Origin: Stercorarius parasiticus | Taxonomy: Eukaryota; Chordata; Aves; Charadriiformes; Stercorariidae | DNA length: 64,000 nucleotides | Direction: 5' to 3' | NCBI GenBank assembly: GCA_013396915.1 | Contig: VWZL01001362.1 | Span: 2,138-66,137, forward strand | Part shown: positions 1-10,549 of the stretch, in pieces | How positions within the stretch are numbered: position 1 is the stretch's first letter | How the letters are laid out: each line of letters starts with the position of its first letter | Notes under the pieces: generated by a model | The model's input: the letters and a program-made list of their open reading frames with translations, nothing else | Database searches by the model: none | What the model was told of the DNA's origin: nothing | Made by a program: the position numbers and the translations under genes

Positions 1-241
1 TGAGGGCAGCTCGGGCTTCCCGGCGGCTTCAGCGCGGCAGAGAGCAGCGGGAGGCGGCGGCCAGCTTGGCTGAGGGCGCCAGTGCAGCGCGCTGGAGGGT
101 GGGGAAAAAAAAAAAACACACAACCAAACCCAGCGCTAAAACGACGCAGCAGCAGGTTGAACCCGCCAGGGTTGAGGGGGGCGGCCCGGAGAGCCCCGAC
201 AGCGCGGCGGCCCCGTGAGGTGCCGGGCACCCTGCGAGGCC
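1..241 (+). promoter_or_regulatory. CZIB: GC-rich promoter / 5' UTR region of CZIB
   Basis: This stretch is GC- and CpG-rich, unlike the AT-rich introns that follow, and it ends directly at the CZIB start codon at 242. It looks like a CpG-island promoter of a housekeeping gene plus the 5' untranslated region. No TATA box is evident. A 12-base A run sits at 105-116. The transcription start cannot be placed from sequence alone, and the island may extend left of the window. Confidence 0.6.
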
Positions 242-247
242 ATGGGG
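242..247 (+). CDS. CZIB: CZIB coding exon 1 (Met-Gly only)
   Basis: The first coding exon supplies just the two codons ATG GGG before a GTAGGT donor at 248. It is far too short for ORF finding and was placed because the next exon begins in frame (AGG ATC GGG) after a TTGCAG acceptor, giving the expected N-terminus. Confidence 0.9.
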
Positions 248-3200
248 GTAGGTAGGAGCCGCGAAGGGAGCGGAGGTGAGGTGAGCCGAGCCGAGCTGAG
301 GGCCTCTCTCGCTGCCTCTTGCCTTGCAGAGGATCGGGCTGCAGCTGCGCGCCACGCTGGAGAACATCACGGGGCTGCGGGCCGCGGGCGAGGACTTCCG
401 ATGGTACCTCAAGGTGCGGAGCAGCCGCGGGAGCTGGGACAGGGCGTGCCGGGCGTTCGGGAACTGCCTGGCGGGACACCTGGCGAGGGAGGCCCGTGGC
501 GTTGGATGTCACGTCACTCGGCTAAAACGTGATGTGTTTTTTTTTCCACATGGTGCAAGCGGGCTGCTACAGGAGCAACAAATGTGATGGTAGAAGTCTA
601 ATAGGCATGTATATGTTAGCACATGCATGACATTATACGTGAGTTTGCAATAACGAAGAGTCTTTACTACAAGTGTTGGTTGGTGCCTCCACGGGTGAGG
701 TCGTTGGTAATCCAGTTCCCATTGGCAGGTAACCCAGGTAAACAGCGAGATCATAGAATCATAGAATGGTTCAGGTTGGAAGGGACCTTAAAGATCACGC
801 AGTTCCACCACCCTGCCCTGGGCAGGGACACCTCCCACTAGACCAGGTTGCTCAAAGCCTCATCCAGCCTGGTCTTGGAACACCTCCAGGGATGGGGCAT
901 CCACAGCCTCCCTGGGCAACCTGTTCCAGTGCCTCACTAAAGAATTTCTTCCTAATATCCAATCTAAATCTACCCTCCTTCAATTTGAAACCACTACCTG
1001 TCGTCCTGTCACTATACTCCCTCTTAGGTCCCTCCGCATCCTTCCTATAGCCCCCTTTAGATACTGGAAGGGACTATAAGGTCTCCTTGGAGCCTTCTTT
1101 TCTCCAGGCTGAACAACCCCAACTCTCTCAGCCTGTCCTCATTATTTTATGTCCAGACCATGCTTTGTACCGCGTTTTCCACCCCCTGTGCCGAAGGGCA
1201 GACCCTCTGGGGCCACCATACCCTCCACGTTGGGTCCGCTCACCAGCCTGTTGCGACAGACGGCGACTGGTACCTGCCTCCGGCTCCTCCTGGGAAACGG
1301 TGGGATAGTGGATCTGGAGGGCTCACATCAGCTCCTGCATCTTTTTAATCCCTGTTTATTGACAGCTTTAAATGCTCTGGTTTGTGTTTATTTTTCAGCT
1401 GAAGTGTGGGAACTGTGGTGAAGTTTCTGAGAAATGGCAGTATCTGCGCTTGATGGTATGTCCCCCTGTTGTAACCTGCATCGGAACAAAAATGAGAAAT
1501 CAAACCTGCCTCTTACACGCAAGGGATATTAGTGTCAGGGATGTGACAACTTGCACTTTAGATGAGATAGTATGTTAATAGCTATATGCATTCAGGAAAT
1601 GCTGTTATATTCTATATTAAGTACACATATATATTTGGAGACTGTTAAGTGAAATATGCCATTGGAACGGTGACTGTTGGTGACAAAGTATTTAGGTCTG
1701 CTTTGAAAAGCTGCCGTTCTGTAAAAATTTAATTTGAAAAAAATACTTTAAGTGATACCAGAATAAGTTTGTGTCTGTAACGTATTTCTCTGATGCTGAT
1801 GGAATCTTCTTGGAGAAGTTTAGGTAATTCAAGTTGAGTTAAGCACGCTAAATTAGCATTCGGAAACTGAAAAAGCAAGATAACATTTGTCAGGGATAGG
1901 AGAAGGTTCTGTTGTTAGGAACAATCATCCCTTTTTGTTGCATACTACTGAATGGTGAGAATGTATTTTGTGGAATTAGTGGAACATGCCTATATGCACA
2001 AGACATAACTATCTATTATTCACTAAGTATAGAACAGAATAATTTTTTGATAATCACAGCTTTCTGAATTATAGATCTCAGTAATTTTAAAAAAGCCTTC
2101 TCGTTGCAATATTTTTAACAAGTTAAAGACCATTGTTGTAAAAACTACTTCACCTTTGCAGAGGTTTCCAGTGGCTCAGCTAGAGTGCAGTTAAAAATGA
2201 TGTCACTATTGTCATGGTTTTTAGGACAGTGCTCCCCTGAAGGGAGGCAGAGGAAGTGCCACTATGGTGCAGAAATGCAAGCTGTGCTCCAGGGAGAACT
2301 CCATTGGTATGTGCTTGAGGCATCATACATTTTACACTTTTTCTCCTAAGTTTGAGTCCTCATTCTTGCTTGATACTGTAAAGAGCATTCACCGGGGATT
2401 TCTTTCCTTGTACGCGGGCGCTTGAGTTCACAACAGGTACATACTTGTCATCCTGCTCATGAAGGAGACAGCAAGGCCTCCTGGTGAGTTCAGGTTTCTG
2501 CATGAGCAAAACTCATATCCTTAATGTCATTTTACAAAAGCACGTAATTCTTTTTGCATTGGTAGGGTAACAAAATGGTGTAATGTAAACTTCTCAGAAG
2601 TGAGAAAAATTGAATTCTGCCTTTTGAGGGCCAGCTGCAGGAACTGCTTGGTTACTTTATTTCTTTTACTTTGTATAAGGAAATTTCTTTCTGAAATTAA
2701 ATTATTATTATTTAATTATTCTGAAATAAAGAAGACATAATGCCACTCACTTTTACACTTCTGATTTTTTTTTCAGATATTTTAAGTCAGACAATCAAAC
2801 CTTACAATGTAAGTTTGCTTCTCTTTTATATAACAAGTGAAAGATAAATAAGCATTAATAATATTTTTGAGGTTTTGCTTTATCATCACATTCTTCTTTA
2901 AAGAGCACAAAAAGCTGGTATTCTCTGAGATAAAATTGTCTGTGCTACATTTCATAAGCAAAACACAAAACTATATTAGTCAAATTATAGGCAATTGTAT
3001 ACTGCTTGTATTAGTTTCCTTTTGAAGGCTTCATTGTGGCAGATTAGGAAATTCTAACTAATGACCACCTATTAAATGAGCCCTAGGATTTTGCTGTCAC
3101 TTGGTGGTGTACTGCCTTTAAAGCAATTCATTCCTAGACTAACGCTTGTCACTGCCTTCCTCTATTAGATGAAAACTGATGGTACTCTTGACTCAATTAT

Positions 3201-6200
3201 AGGCTGAAGACAGCGAGAAATTCAAAACGATAGTGGAGTTTGAATGCCGAGGTCTGGAACCGGTTGACTTTCAACCACAGGTGAGTTCTTATTTGTGATT
3301 TGTTTCTCGATTTTTAAGAGCACTTCTTACAGACTCTAGAGTGGTAAAATACACACTATTTGAAATGGCATGGCTCCACCTGGGACATCCTAGACCTCCC
3401 CAGTTTTACATCCTTTCCACAGTTCCTTCTTTTACTTAATTTTACTCCCAAAAAAACCCAAAACCACAGGCAGCAAACACTAACAACTCTGGTATTCTTT
3501 GTGCCTGTAGAATCTAAAATTAAACACACCTTGGAGTTGTGTTAAATTGCCATACAGGTGACTCAGCACTGCTCATTTGAGCTCACTGAAAGGTCTTCAT
3601 TGCTCAGGTCATTGCAAAAGGTCACCTTTCCCAAGGGGGAATTGCAGGAGTGTATCATCAGATAGCCACATTCAGGAGAGGGGCACTTTGCTTCTTGGTA
3701 TGTCACAGAGAGTAAATGAAGTTCAGGTTATGAACAGTCTTCAGTATACAGCCTCTAAAAAAAGAATAAAATTTTCTTTGAGATTTGACATCACCAAAGC
3801 CATAGGAAATGAATATTGGCATTTTTCCATTTGAAACTTGATGAGACAAAGACTGAAGATTGACAGCGGTTAAAGACTGTTGCAAAGTGCTCCTCAAGGT
3901 CCAGAGTTAAAGGATTTCTTCAGGGCCAAGCCAGTCTTCACTGATTCATTTGCTTGTGCATGGTCATGCTGTATGCCAGCTAACTCCCTACTATATTTAA
4001 CCTATTATGCCAGTCGGATTAGGTGTAAATAGACTGATAAATATAAACCTGCCTTATCCTTCCCTCAGACTGTGACACCGTGCTAAGAAACAGACCAAAA
4101 AAAGCTGATCCTACAAAGAATTCAGTATAAATAAAATCACTACTGCAGCGTTCTGCAGGAGGTCTTCTTTTATCTAATTATTTATTTATGTGAAGCCCAT
4201 CTTTTTGAGGAACAGAATGGTTATTAGTTTATTCCTGTTTGAAAGCTTTGCAGCCAGACCTAGGAGCTTGCACTTCAAGGAAAATGTATGAGGTGGCCAC
4301 AAAATGTAGGAGATGTTTATAGCTCTGCATCCTAGCTGTCAATTTTATTTTTATCTGCAGAATAAAGACTGCACACCTGTCATAAAGCTTTTAATTTAAT
4401 ATTGTCAAAGTTTGGTCTGTGCACTCTATTGGAGAGTACACTTTAATCCCCGAGCAGATATTTCAGTGAATTTTCTGATGCCTAAATGAGTAAATATACA
4501 GAGTTCTGCAGTTTCAGAGAATTCTATAAACTGCTCTATATTGGACATGATTGAAGCCAGCCTGGCTTCTCCCCAACCTTAGATCTGGCTTTTGATTAGC
4601 ACCAAACAGGATAGGCCATAGCATTACTGTGTCTTTTTTATATTTTTTTTTATAGATATAATACACCCATACCTGAAGTCAATTTAGAGTAGCTTAATAT
4701 TTGCATGCCATATTCAAATTATAGTAGTTTTCTCAAAAAAATCATTTGAATCTGAAAGAGAAGGTATCCTTTGATTGTCAGATATAAACCCTCTTTTCCT
4801 ACCTAGTAGCAGCAACAAAATCTAACTAGGTACTTGTGTGTTCAAGTAATGGGCTAGGACAATTTTTTCGCCCAAATTACTTATCTTTCTTGTTTAACAT
4901 GCTTAAGTAGATACATCTACTGCAAATTCTGATACACCATTTTCGGTTTTACTTGAGCATAGTTCAAGTAAAGGCTTCAACTAAAAAATTGAGTTTTCTT
5001 TATAAAATTTCCCTTAAACTTTCTTAAGCTTCTATGCTTTGTGGCACAACCAACAGTTTCATTGGTAACAGAAGCGTCACATATCGCTGTGTCGTGAAGT
5101 CAGGGGGCGGGTTTGGTTCTTTGGTGTGGGTTTATGCTTTAGCCGCTGGTCCTTCGCCGGTCAGCAGAGGGCAGACGAGTCACTGCGTGTCCCAGCTCCC
5201 TTCGGCAGAGGTTACTCCAGTCTCTGCCCTGACGCCAAAGCTGCAAGAACACCAGTCCCGCTGCGTGTCTGCTACAGCAGCTTGTAATTCCAGTCACATG
5301 GCTTCTTGTTCCTTGGAGGGCTGGTGAATATCTCCAGGCGGCAAAAGCAAGGCTTCTTTTTTCTAGTGTTTGTTCTATACTGCAGCTCTGCATTTTTGTC
5401 CTCCCATGATGCTGATCTCCCCCTGCACCCCTGGCAGTTCCCTTGAGATGGGCTTCTGACAATTATATAAGGGCCATATTCACACTGTGCCTTGCAGATA
5501 GCTCTCCTGTTGTTATGTCTGCCACACTCCGTCGTTTATTTAACTCCCAAGTGCTTAACCTGCCATTCAAATCCCAAAATATTTTAAAATCATGTGACTT
5601 ACATCACATATTCTTACACAGTTCAACGTCTGACTGGCACTATTGGGGATTTCTTTATCAAAAATGCAAGTATAGATCCCTTGCAGAAAACCAGGAAGAA
5701 GCTATTTTTGCTTTTTAAACAAAATTCTGTAGTTAGAAATAGCAATGTAAGAAACCTTCCTATATGCTACAGAGGTAGCTTTTAAAATTTACTTTGAAAA
5801 CTAAAAAACAATTTACAGCTTGATAACTGTGAACCCTAAAATAGGAAAGCTGTTCCTACAGAAGATAAAAAAAGAACACCTTGTTCTTGTGCTATACTCC
5901 ACCGATACACTATTTCTGTCCTAGTGCTATTCTTCCCTTCACCTCTTTAAAAACAGCAAAGTAACAACAGTGAAGAACTCTCCCGTTTGAAATGATTGTT
6001 TGGGTATACTAATCTGTTCACTCCTTTCAGGTAAAGCCTGCCAGTAACTTCTGTACCTAAATCCAATACAGGCTGCTCCTTCTCTTGAGTGTCTTGGATA
6101 CTAATGATATTTAAGCCAGAACTATTATCTTTCTTCCACATTTTCTGATTTTTTCTTGCAATGTAAGTTTCTTATGAAGCTATTTTATACATAATGCCAG

Positions 6201-7579
6201 TATGGATTCTAAACACAAAGCTATTAGTCGTTGGATGCTGCTACATAAACTTAGAAACTCAGGTTTAACATTATCTAGAATTCTTGGAAACACCTTTTTG
6301 GCAGGAAAAAAATAGAGGAGCAGTGTTCCCTCATTTGACTCTGTGGTTGCTTAGACTGAATTTTCTCAATTCACAAACAGGGTCACAACCTTATATTGAC
6401 CCTTAACCAGGAAAGGGCTTTCTAAAAACTCTAAAAACATAAACCTTCTAAAAACCTAAAACCCATTCTTTCTACCCAATGTAAAAGAAATACAATAAAA
6501 GTTTGTGCTGAGTTACTTTCTTTAAACATATTTTTTCAATGATCTTGATTTTATTATTTTCTTGGTACAACTTATTCTTAAAAACTTACTGCAAATGTGT
6601 TTTCAGGCAGGGTTTGTTGCTGAAGGTGCGGAATCTGGCACACCTTTCAATGACATAAACTTGTTAGAAAAGGTATGTTCTCTCAGTTTCATTAGAAAAT
6701 CTAATCATCTAGCTTTCTTTCCCTAAGTCACTAGTCCAAAATACACACCCTGCACATGCAAGAGACAAGTTTTGCCCTTTCATGCAGGCATGGGAAGGTC
6801 ATAGCTGGAGAGAGAAACTAAATCAACTATGAACAACCAGCATTACTAACAGCGTCATTTTAGAAGTGCGCCTTTTATAGCTTAGCAGCTGACAAAGGTA
6901 GAAATCCAACTTTTAAGTTGCTCAGGAATTCCAGAGAGCAAACACCTGGAATACTAAATGTCTGGGATTATTCAGAGTGTTGAACTGATTTTCTAGGAAG
7001 GTGCCTGCATTTTTTTCTGTAAGCAAAAATATTAAAAAGTAATATAAAGACACTGTCCTTCAAAGTTCAGGGTAACGATTCCAGCATTGCAAATCTTCCT
7101 TGGCTGTGAGCAAGGATCTCAAGGTCAAATCTGTTCCCTGGTATCCTACTTGGCAGGGATCTGCCTGTCTGCTTACCCACCTGACAAGGGTATTGTAAAT
7201 GATAGATAATCCTTTCATCTGCCATGGTTGTTGTCCACTACAGGCTGTGGACTATAGATGAAAAAAAAAAAAAATTGTTAAAATAAAAACACTGAGGCTG
7301 AAGCTCATTTAATGTCAGGTCAGTGCTCTGGCTTCTCTCAGGTATTAGAACGTAGCTTAGTGACTGCACAGCGCTCTCCACAGAAATACAAGACCCAAAC
7401 TTTGAGTAAGGCTTAGTTTCAGTTTGAATTCCAGTCTGTGATTTAGACGCTATTGCATTCTATCTTCTGTGACTAATAATGTGAAATCTTATTTCCTATA
7501 GGACTGGAATGACTATGATGAAAAAACAAAGGAATCTGTTGGAATCTATGAAGTTACCCACAAATTTGTAAAATGCTAA
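242..7579 (+). CDS. CZIB: CXXC-motif zinc-binding protein CZIB (C1orf123/DUF866 family), 8 coding exons
   Basis: Joining 242-247, 330-413, 1399-1455, 2225-2306, 2777-2808, 3203-3280, 6607-6672 and 7502-7579 gives 483 bases, i.e. 160 residues plus a TAA stop, the same length as the human protein. All introns have GT/AG borders and the reading frame is continuous. The product is a small soluble protein of the DUF866/UPF0587 family. Two CXXC pairs are visible, CGNC at residues 33-36 and CKLC at 67-70, which together would hold one zinc ion. Other recognisable blocks are ENIT and EDFRWYLK near the N-terminus, [14 protein letters not shown] in the middle and a C-terminus ending in FVKC. The start has a purine at -3 and G at +4, a good Kozak context. 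The biochemical function of the family is not settled. The gene is convergent with CPT2, as in human. No broken frame or missing key residue is seen. Confidence 0.97.
330..413 (+). CDS. CZIB: CZIB coding exon 2 (residues 3-30)
   Basis: This 84-base exon encodes [14 protein letters not shown] and on to EDFRWYLK. The acceptor is TTGCAG at 324-329 and the donor is GTGCGG at 414. Intron 1 is only 82 bases, a short GC-rich intron. Confidence 0.95.
751..1142 (-). mobile_element. CR1 LINE 3' fragment (minus orientation), in CZIB intron 2
   Basis: The piece starts with TCATAGAATCATAGAATGG followed by the GGTTGGAAGGGACCTT block, which is the reverse complement of the typical avian CR1 3' terminus with its short ATTCTATGA-type repeats. 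It continues through the CR1 3' UTR and the end of the ORF2 region (AGGCTGAACAACCCCAACTC) and fades out near 1142-1165. It is a 5'-truncated, non-coding copy of about 390 bases, inserted antisense to CZIB. Confidence 0.92.
1399..1455 (+). CDS. CZIB: CZIB coding exon 3 (residues 31-49, first CXXC)
   Basis: This 57-base exon encodes [19 protein letters not shown] and contains the first CXXC zinc pair (Cys33, Cys36). Acceptor TTTCAG ends at 1398; donor GTATGT starts at 1456. Confidence 0.96.
2225..2306 (+). CDS. CZIB: CZIB coding exon 4 (residues 50-77, second CXXC)
   Basis: This 82-base exon encodes [16 protein letters not shown], then [11 protein letters not shown], and ends after the first base of codon 78. 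It carries the second zinc pair (Cys67, Cys70). Acceptor TTTTAG, donor GTATGT. Confidence 0.95.
2777..2808 (+). CDS. CZIB: CZIB coding exon 5 (32-base micro-exon)
   Basis: This very short exon encodes [11 protein letters not shown] once the split first codon is joined. Acceptor TTTCAG, donor GTAAGT. It is too short to appear as an open reading frame but is required to keep the frame between exons 4 and 6. Confidence 0.94.
3203..3280 (+). CDS. CZIB: CZIB coding exon 6
   Basis: This 78-base exon encodes [20 protein letters not shown] and then VDFQPQ, the most conserved block of the family. Acceptor TTATAG, donor GTGAGT. It is followed by the gene's longest intron (3281-6606). Confidence 0.96.
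3281..6606 (+). other. CZIB intron 6 (3.3 kb), non-coding
   Basis: This is AT-rich intronic sequence. I see no exon or named repeat in it. The exception in composition is a CpG-richer patch at about 5070-5330. Short open frames across 5034-5785 have no recognisable domain. Confidence 0.8.
6607..6672 (+). CDS. CZIB: CZIB coding exon 7
   Basis: This 66-base exon encodes [20 protein letters not shown] followed by EK. Acceptor TTTCAG, donor GTATGT. Confidence 0.95.
7502..7579 (+). CDS. CZIB: CZIB final coding exon 8 with stop
   Basis: This 78-base exon encodes [20 protein letters not shown], then KFVKC and TAA at 7577-7579. The acceptor is CTATAG. Confidence 0.96.
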   Translation, partial: DWNDYDEKTKESVGIYEVTHKFVKC

Positions 7580-7724
7580 AGTTCATACCCCTAATAAATC
7601 TTGACATGCTTATTGATGAAGGAGCTGTAACCATCAGAGACTCAGTTTCCTGGGAGTTACTTTTCACGTGGCTGTACTGCAGAAATGGAAACCTAAACTG
7701 TACTCACTTTCTCCAGGATGTCCT

Positions 7725-7730
7725 AATAAA
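7725..7730 (+). terminator. CZIB: Candidate CZIB polyadenylation signal
   Basis: An AATAAA hexamer 146 bases after the stop codon, in a short 3' UTR context. Another AATAAA at 7593-7598 is very close to the stop. Which one is used needs transcript data. Confidence 0.5.
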
Positions 7731-9565
7731 ATATTTTCCACAGAGCACTTTGAGATGGCCTCAGTATAAACTGAAAATAGTATATACACTTGACATATTT
7801 CTTAATGTTGTCTTTTTTGGGAATATATATGGTTGCGATGGACTGTAGATTAACTATTCTATCAAGAGAAACTACTTGGACAACTTACTGCCTCAAAGTT
7901 TTTAATAGCCTATCACCAAGAAGTACCCACGTTTGATTCTCCAGCATAAGCAAATAAGGTTTGTTCACTCACCACTCCTATCATCAGGAAATGGCTACGA
8001 GTATTAGTAAAAGACTGCATTAACTGTTCAAGTGAAAAGGTCCATCTTTAATAGCTTTCGGTCAGTTCAAGTAAAGACCCTGAGGTGAGTTTACTGAGAA
8101 CTCATTAAGCTTGACCATTACTGACAATTACACATAGCTCTTACAATCTTCTGAAAATCAAGTTATCTTTCTAAGTGTGTCATTAAGTAAACCTCACTTA
8201 TTTCTAGTTGAGGACAGATATACTTCTTGGCAAGTGTGCCAGCTGTTCTCATGTTTAAAAAAAAAAAAAAACCAAAACCACAAACCCAAAAACCTTTAGT
8301 GAACTTCATTCAGACTTTTGGTCTGATTGTTTCCTTCATCCCCCCAAATGATCACCTTCCTTTCTTTGTTTAATGAACAAGAACAATCACAGTAAGTTTT
8401 AAAATAATTCTTTTCAACTGAAAACTAGAACAGCACATTACAGGCTGCAGAGGAAACAGCCCTGACTAGGAAAAGCTTTTGGACTTACATATTTAAAGCA
8501 TGCTGCTCCCCTTCCTAGCATTTGCACTTCATGCTTCAAGATACGGTATTGCTTACACTTACTGTGATAAAGGAAAAAGACACTGGGAGAACCTGGAAGC
8601 TGAAATGTCCGAAGGAAGAGTAAAAGCAAGGAGGTTTCTGAGCCTCTGAACCTCATCTGTCACATCCAACCAACGTGCTCAGACTTTATGTTCTGCTGAT
8701 ATATTTGGTTGTCCAGGACACACTGGGCTGTGCTGAAAGACATGAGCTGCATTAGCTTTACACCGAGCTGCAGAGGCAGATGCTACTGTGCTATTCAGCT
8801 CCAGAGTAAGACATGTCTTCCCAGAAAAAGACTGGAAGTCAAGAGGGTTTAAAAGGCAGAGGAGTTCAAGTTATACATACCATAATGAATTTTGTGCAGA
8901 AAGGGTTATCTCATGCAAAGTGCATCTGGGTTGTAATCCCAGGAACTCGTGAGCACCTTTGGCTTCTTAACCAACAAAGACCCCTTCCCCTTTTGCTATC
9001 ACCCACTTTGTAGCTGGCAGAGTCCCAGCTGTGAACAGCACACGAGGAACTTGTCTGCATCAGTGTTCACAGCATCGCTAAGTTTTACTGGTGTCTATGC
9101 TCAAGCTCCTGCAATCCTTCAGAGAGTCCTGCTAAGTCTTAGTCTTCAGAATTTGTGCGACAAGCCCCATGCATTAAAGAAGCAGCTCTAGGCACTAAGA
9201 CTGGCATTTGCTACAATAAATAGTCAAAAGTTCTAGCTGACAGAACAAGGAGGAAACAGGAAAATGTTCTGTTGAGGTTACTTTCCCACAGTAAAAGGAA
9301 GTTTGGAAAGAGAGAACCCCAAAAGATACAAAGTTCAGTGATTTTTCTTTTTTAAGGCACAAGAGCACAGGTCTACGTAGCAAAACAAAAGCAGGTTATT
9401 GGACAGACTTCACATCTGGAAAGGGAGAGCCAACACTGCATGCTTTGCTTTCAGCAGTGTTCTTTTCGACCTTTGTAAGAAACATGAGCTATTGATAAAG
9501 GGACTACCCATTCTGTCTAATTTTGATATGGCAATAAAAGAACTTTGTGGTTATTAACACACAGC

Positions 9566-9571
9566 TTTATT
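9566..9571 (-). terminator. CPT2: Candidate CPT2 polyadenylation signal
   Basis: TTTATT on the plus strand reads AATAAA on the CPT2 strand, about 650 bases beyond its stop codon. A nearer alternative is at 9923-9928. Choice between them is inference. Confidence 0.4.
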
Positions 9572-10217
9572 ACAATACAGTCTTTTTCCAGTCAATTTAA
9601 CAACACAGTTGGTGATTGCAGGTTACTTAAAGCCTCCCACTTCATTTTTTGTTTCTCAAAAAGCTGTTACAGTGGAAAGGCCTCAAGCAGTTGAGGCACA
9701 ATCAGTTCTGGTATTAATTCAAGTTTAAAGAGAAAACTAAGTGTGGCAAGTTAGTAAGTGAGCTTACTGCAAGAGTGCAAATGTAACCACTCTTTCAAAT
9801 TTAAAATTACTGCATAGGGTTTTTTTTAAAATCAGTTTAAGAGTGGTATCACAGTGCTGTTGTCTGTCGGAACATTCATGGAACACAGATGTTCCGAGTT
9901 CATAAGCTCGGTAACAATGCTTTTTATTTTAAATAATGTGTTTAAGAACACATGGACCTGTTGGCACAGATCAATCTGTTACTTAATTTTGACATTGTGA
10001 ATGTCTGTATTTCCTGAAACATGCATTCAAGGTCTGTACCTGATTTCTTCAAAATAGGTATAAATTTCATAGTGAATCTAACAGTATGCAAGTTCAACAA
10101 AGATAAACGAAGCCAATTAAGCTGGGCGGTCTCAGCCACATTGAACACTGATTAGTGTACCAATTAGACAATCTGCATTTTGTACTGCAACTGTGAAGTG
10201 TTCTAATGTTTTTATGT

Positions 10218-10549
10218 CTAACTACCAATTTTCTTGCCCTTTAAAACATTAAAGATATCTTCTAGTGACTTGTATATACACTGAAGGTATTCTTTACCAT
10301 TCCTAGTTGGGTAAGAGGAAACATTACAACCTATCCAATCATCATGAACTTGATATCCTACTCCAAAGCCATCAGACACCACAGGGCCAAACCCCCCTAA
10401 TTGCACAGCTGGGCTGACCAATGTGCTTGTAGAAATGATGTTGTGATTAAGGCGAGCATAGGCTTGGTCTTGATAGAAATCAGGCAGTGCAATACCTTTG
10501 GATAAGGCTAAATAGCGCAAGCCAAAGAGATGTCGGTCAAATCCCTGAC
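10218..10549 (-). CDS. CPT2: CPT2 final coding exon 5
   Basis: This 332-base exon starts by completing the Gly codon split from exon 4, then [19 protein letters not shown], and ends LKGKKIGS with a stop at 10218-10220. It holds the choline/carnitine acyltransferase C-terminal substrate-binding segment ([30 protein letters not shown]). The acceptor AACAG lies just upstream, at 10550-10554. Confidence 0.96.

Larger units (their letters stand above)
7580..10217. other. CZIB/CPT2 convergent intergenic region with both 3' UTRs
   Basis: These 2.6 kb separate the two stop codons. Plus-strand AATAAA hexamers for CZIB lie at 7593-7598 and 7725-7730, with further ones at 9215-9220 and 9533-9538. Minus-strand AATAAA (TTTATT as printed) for CPT2 lies at 9923-9928 and 9566-9571. 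An A run occurs at 8257-8271. No protein-coding signal or named repeat is seen. Confidence 0.7.

Noticed and set aside
5034..5462. Overlapping 97- and 107-codon frames in CZIB intron 6
   Set aside because: They lie on opposite strands of a CpG-richer patch and have no known motif; the patch is kept as a finding but not as a gene.
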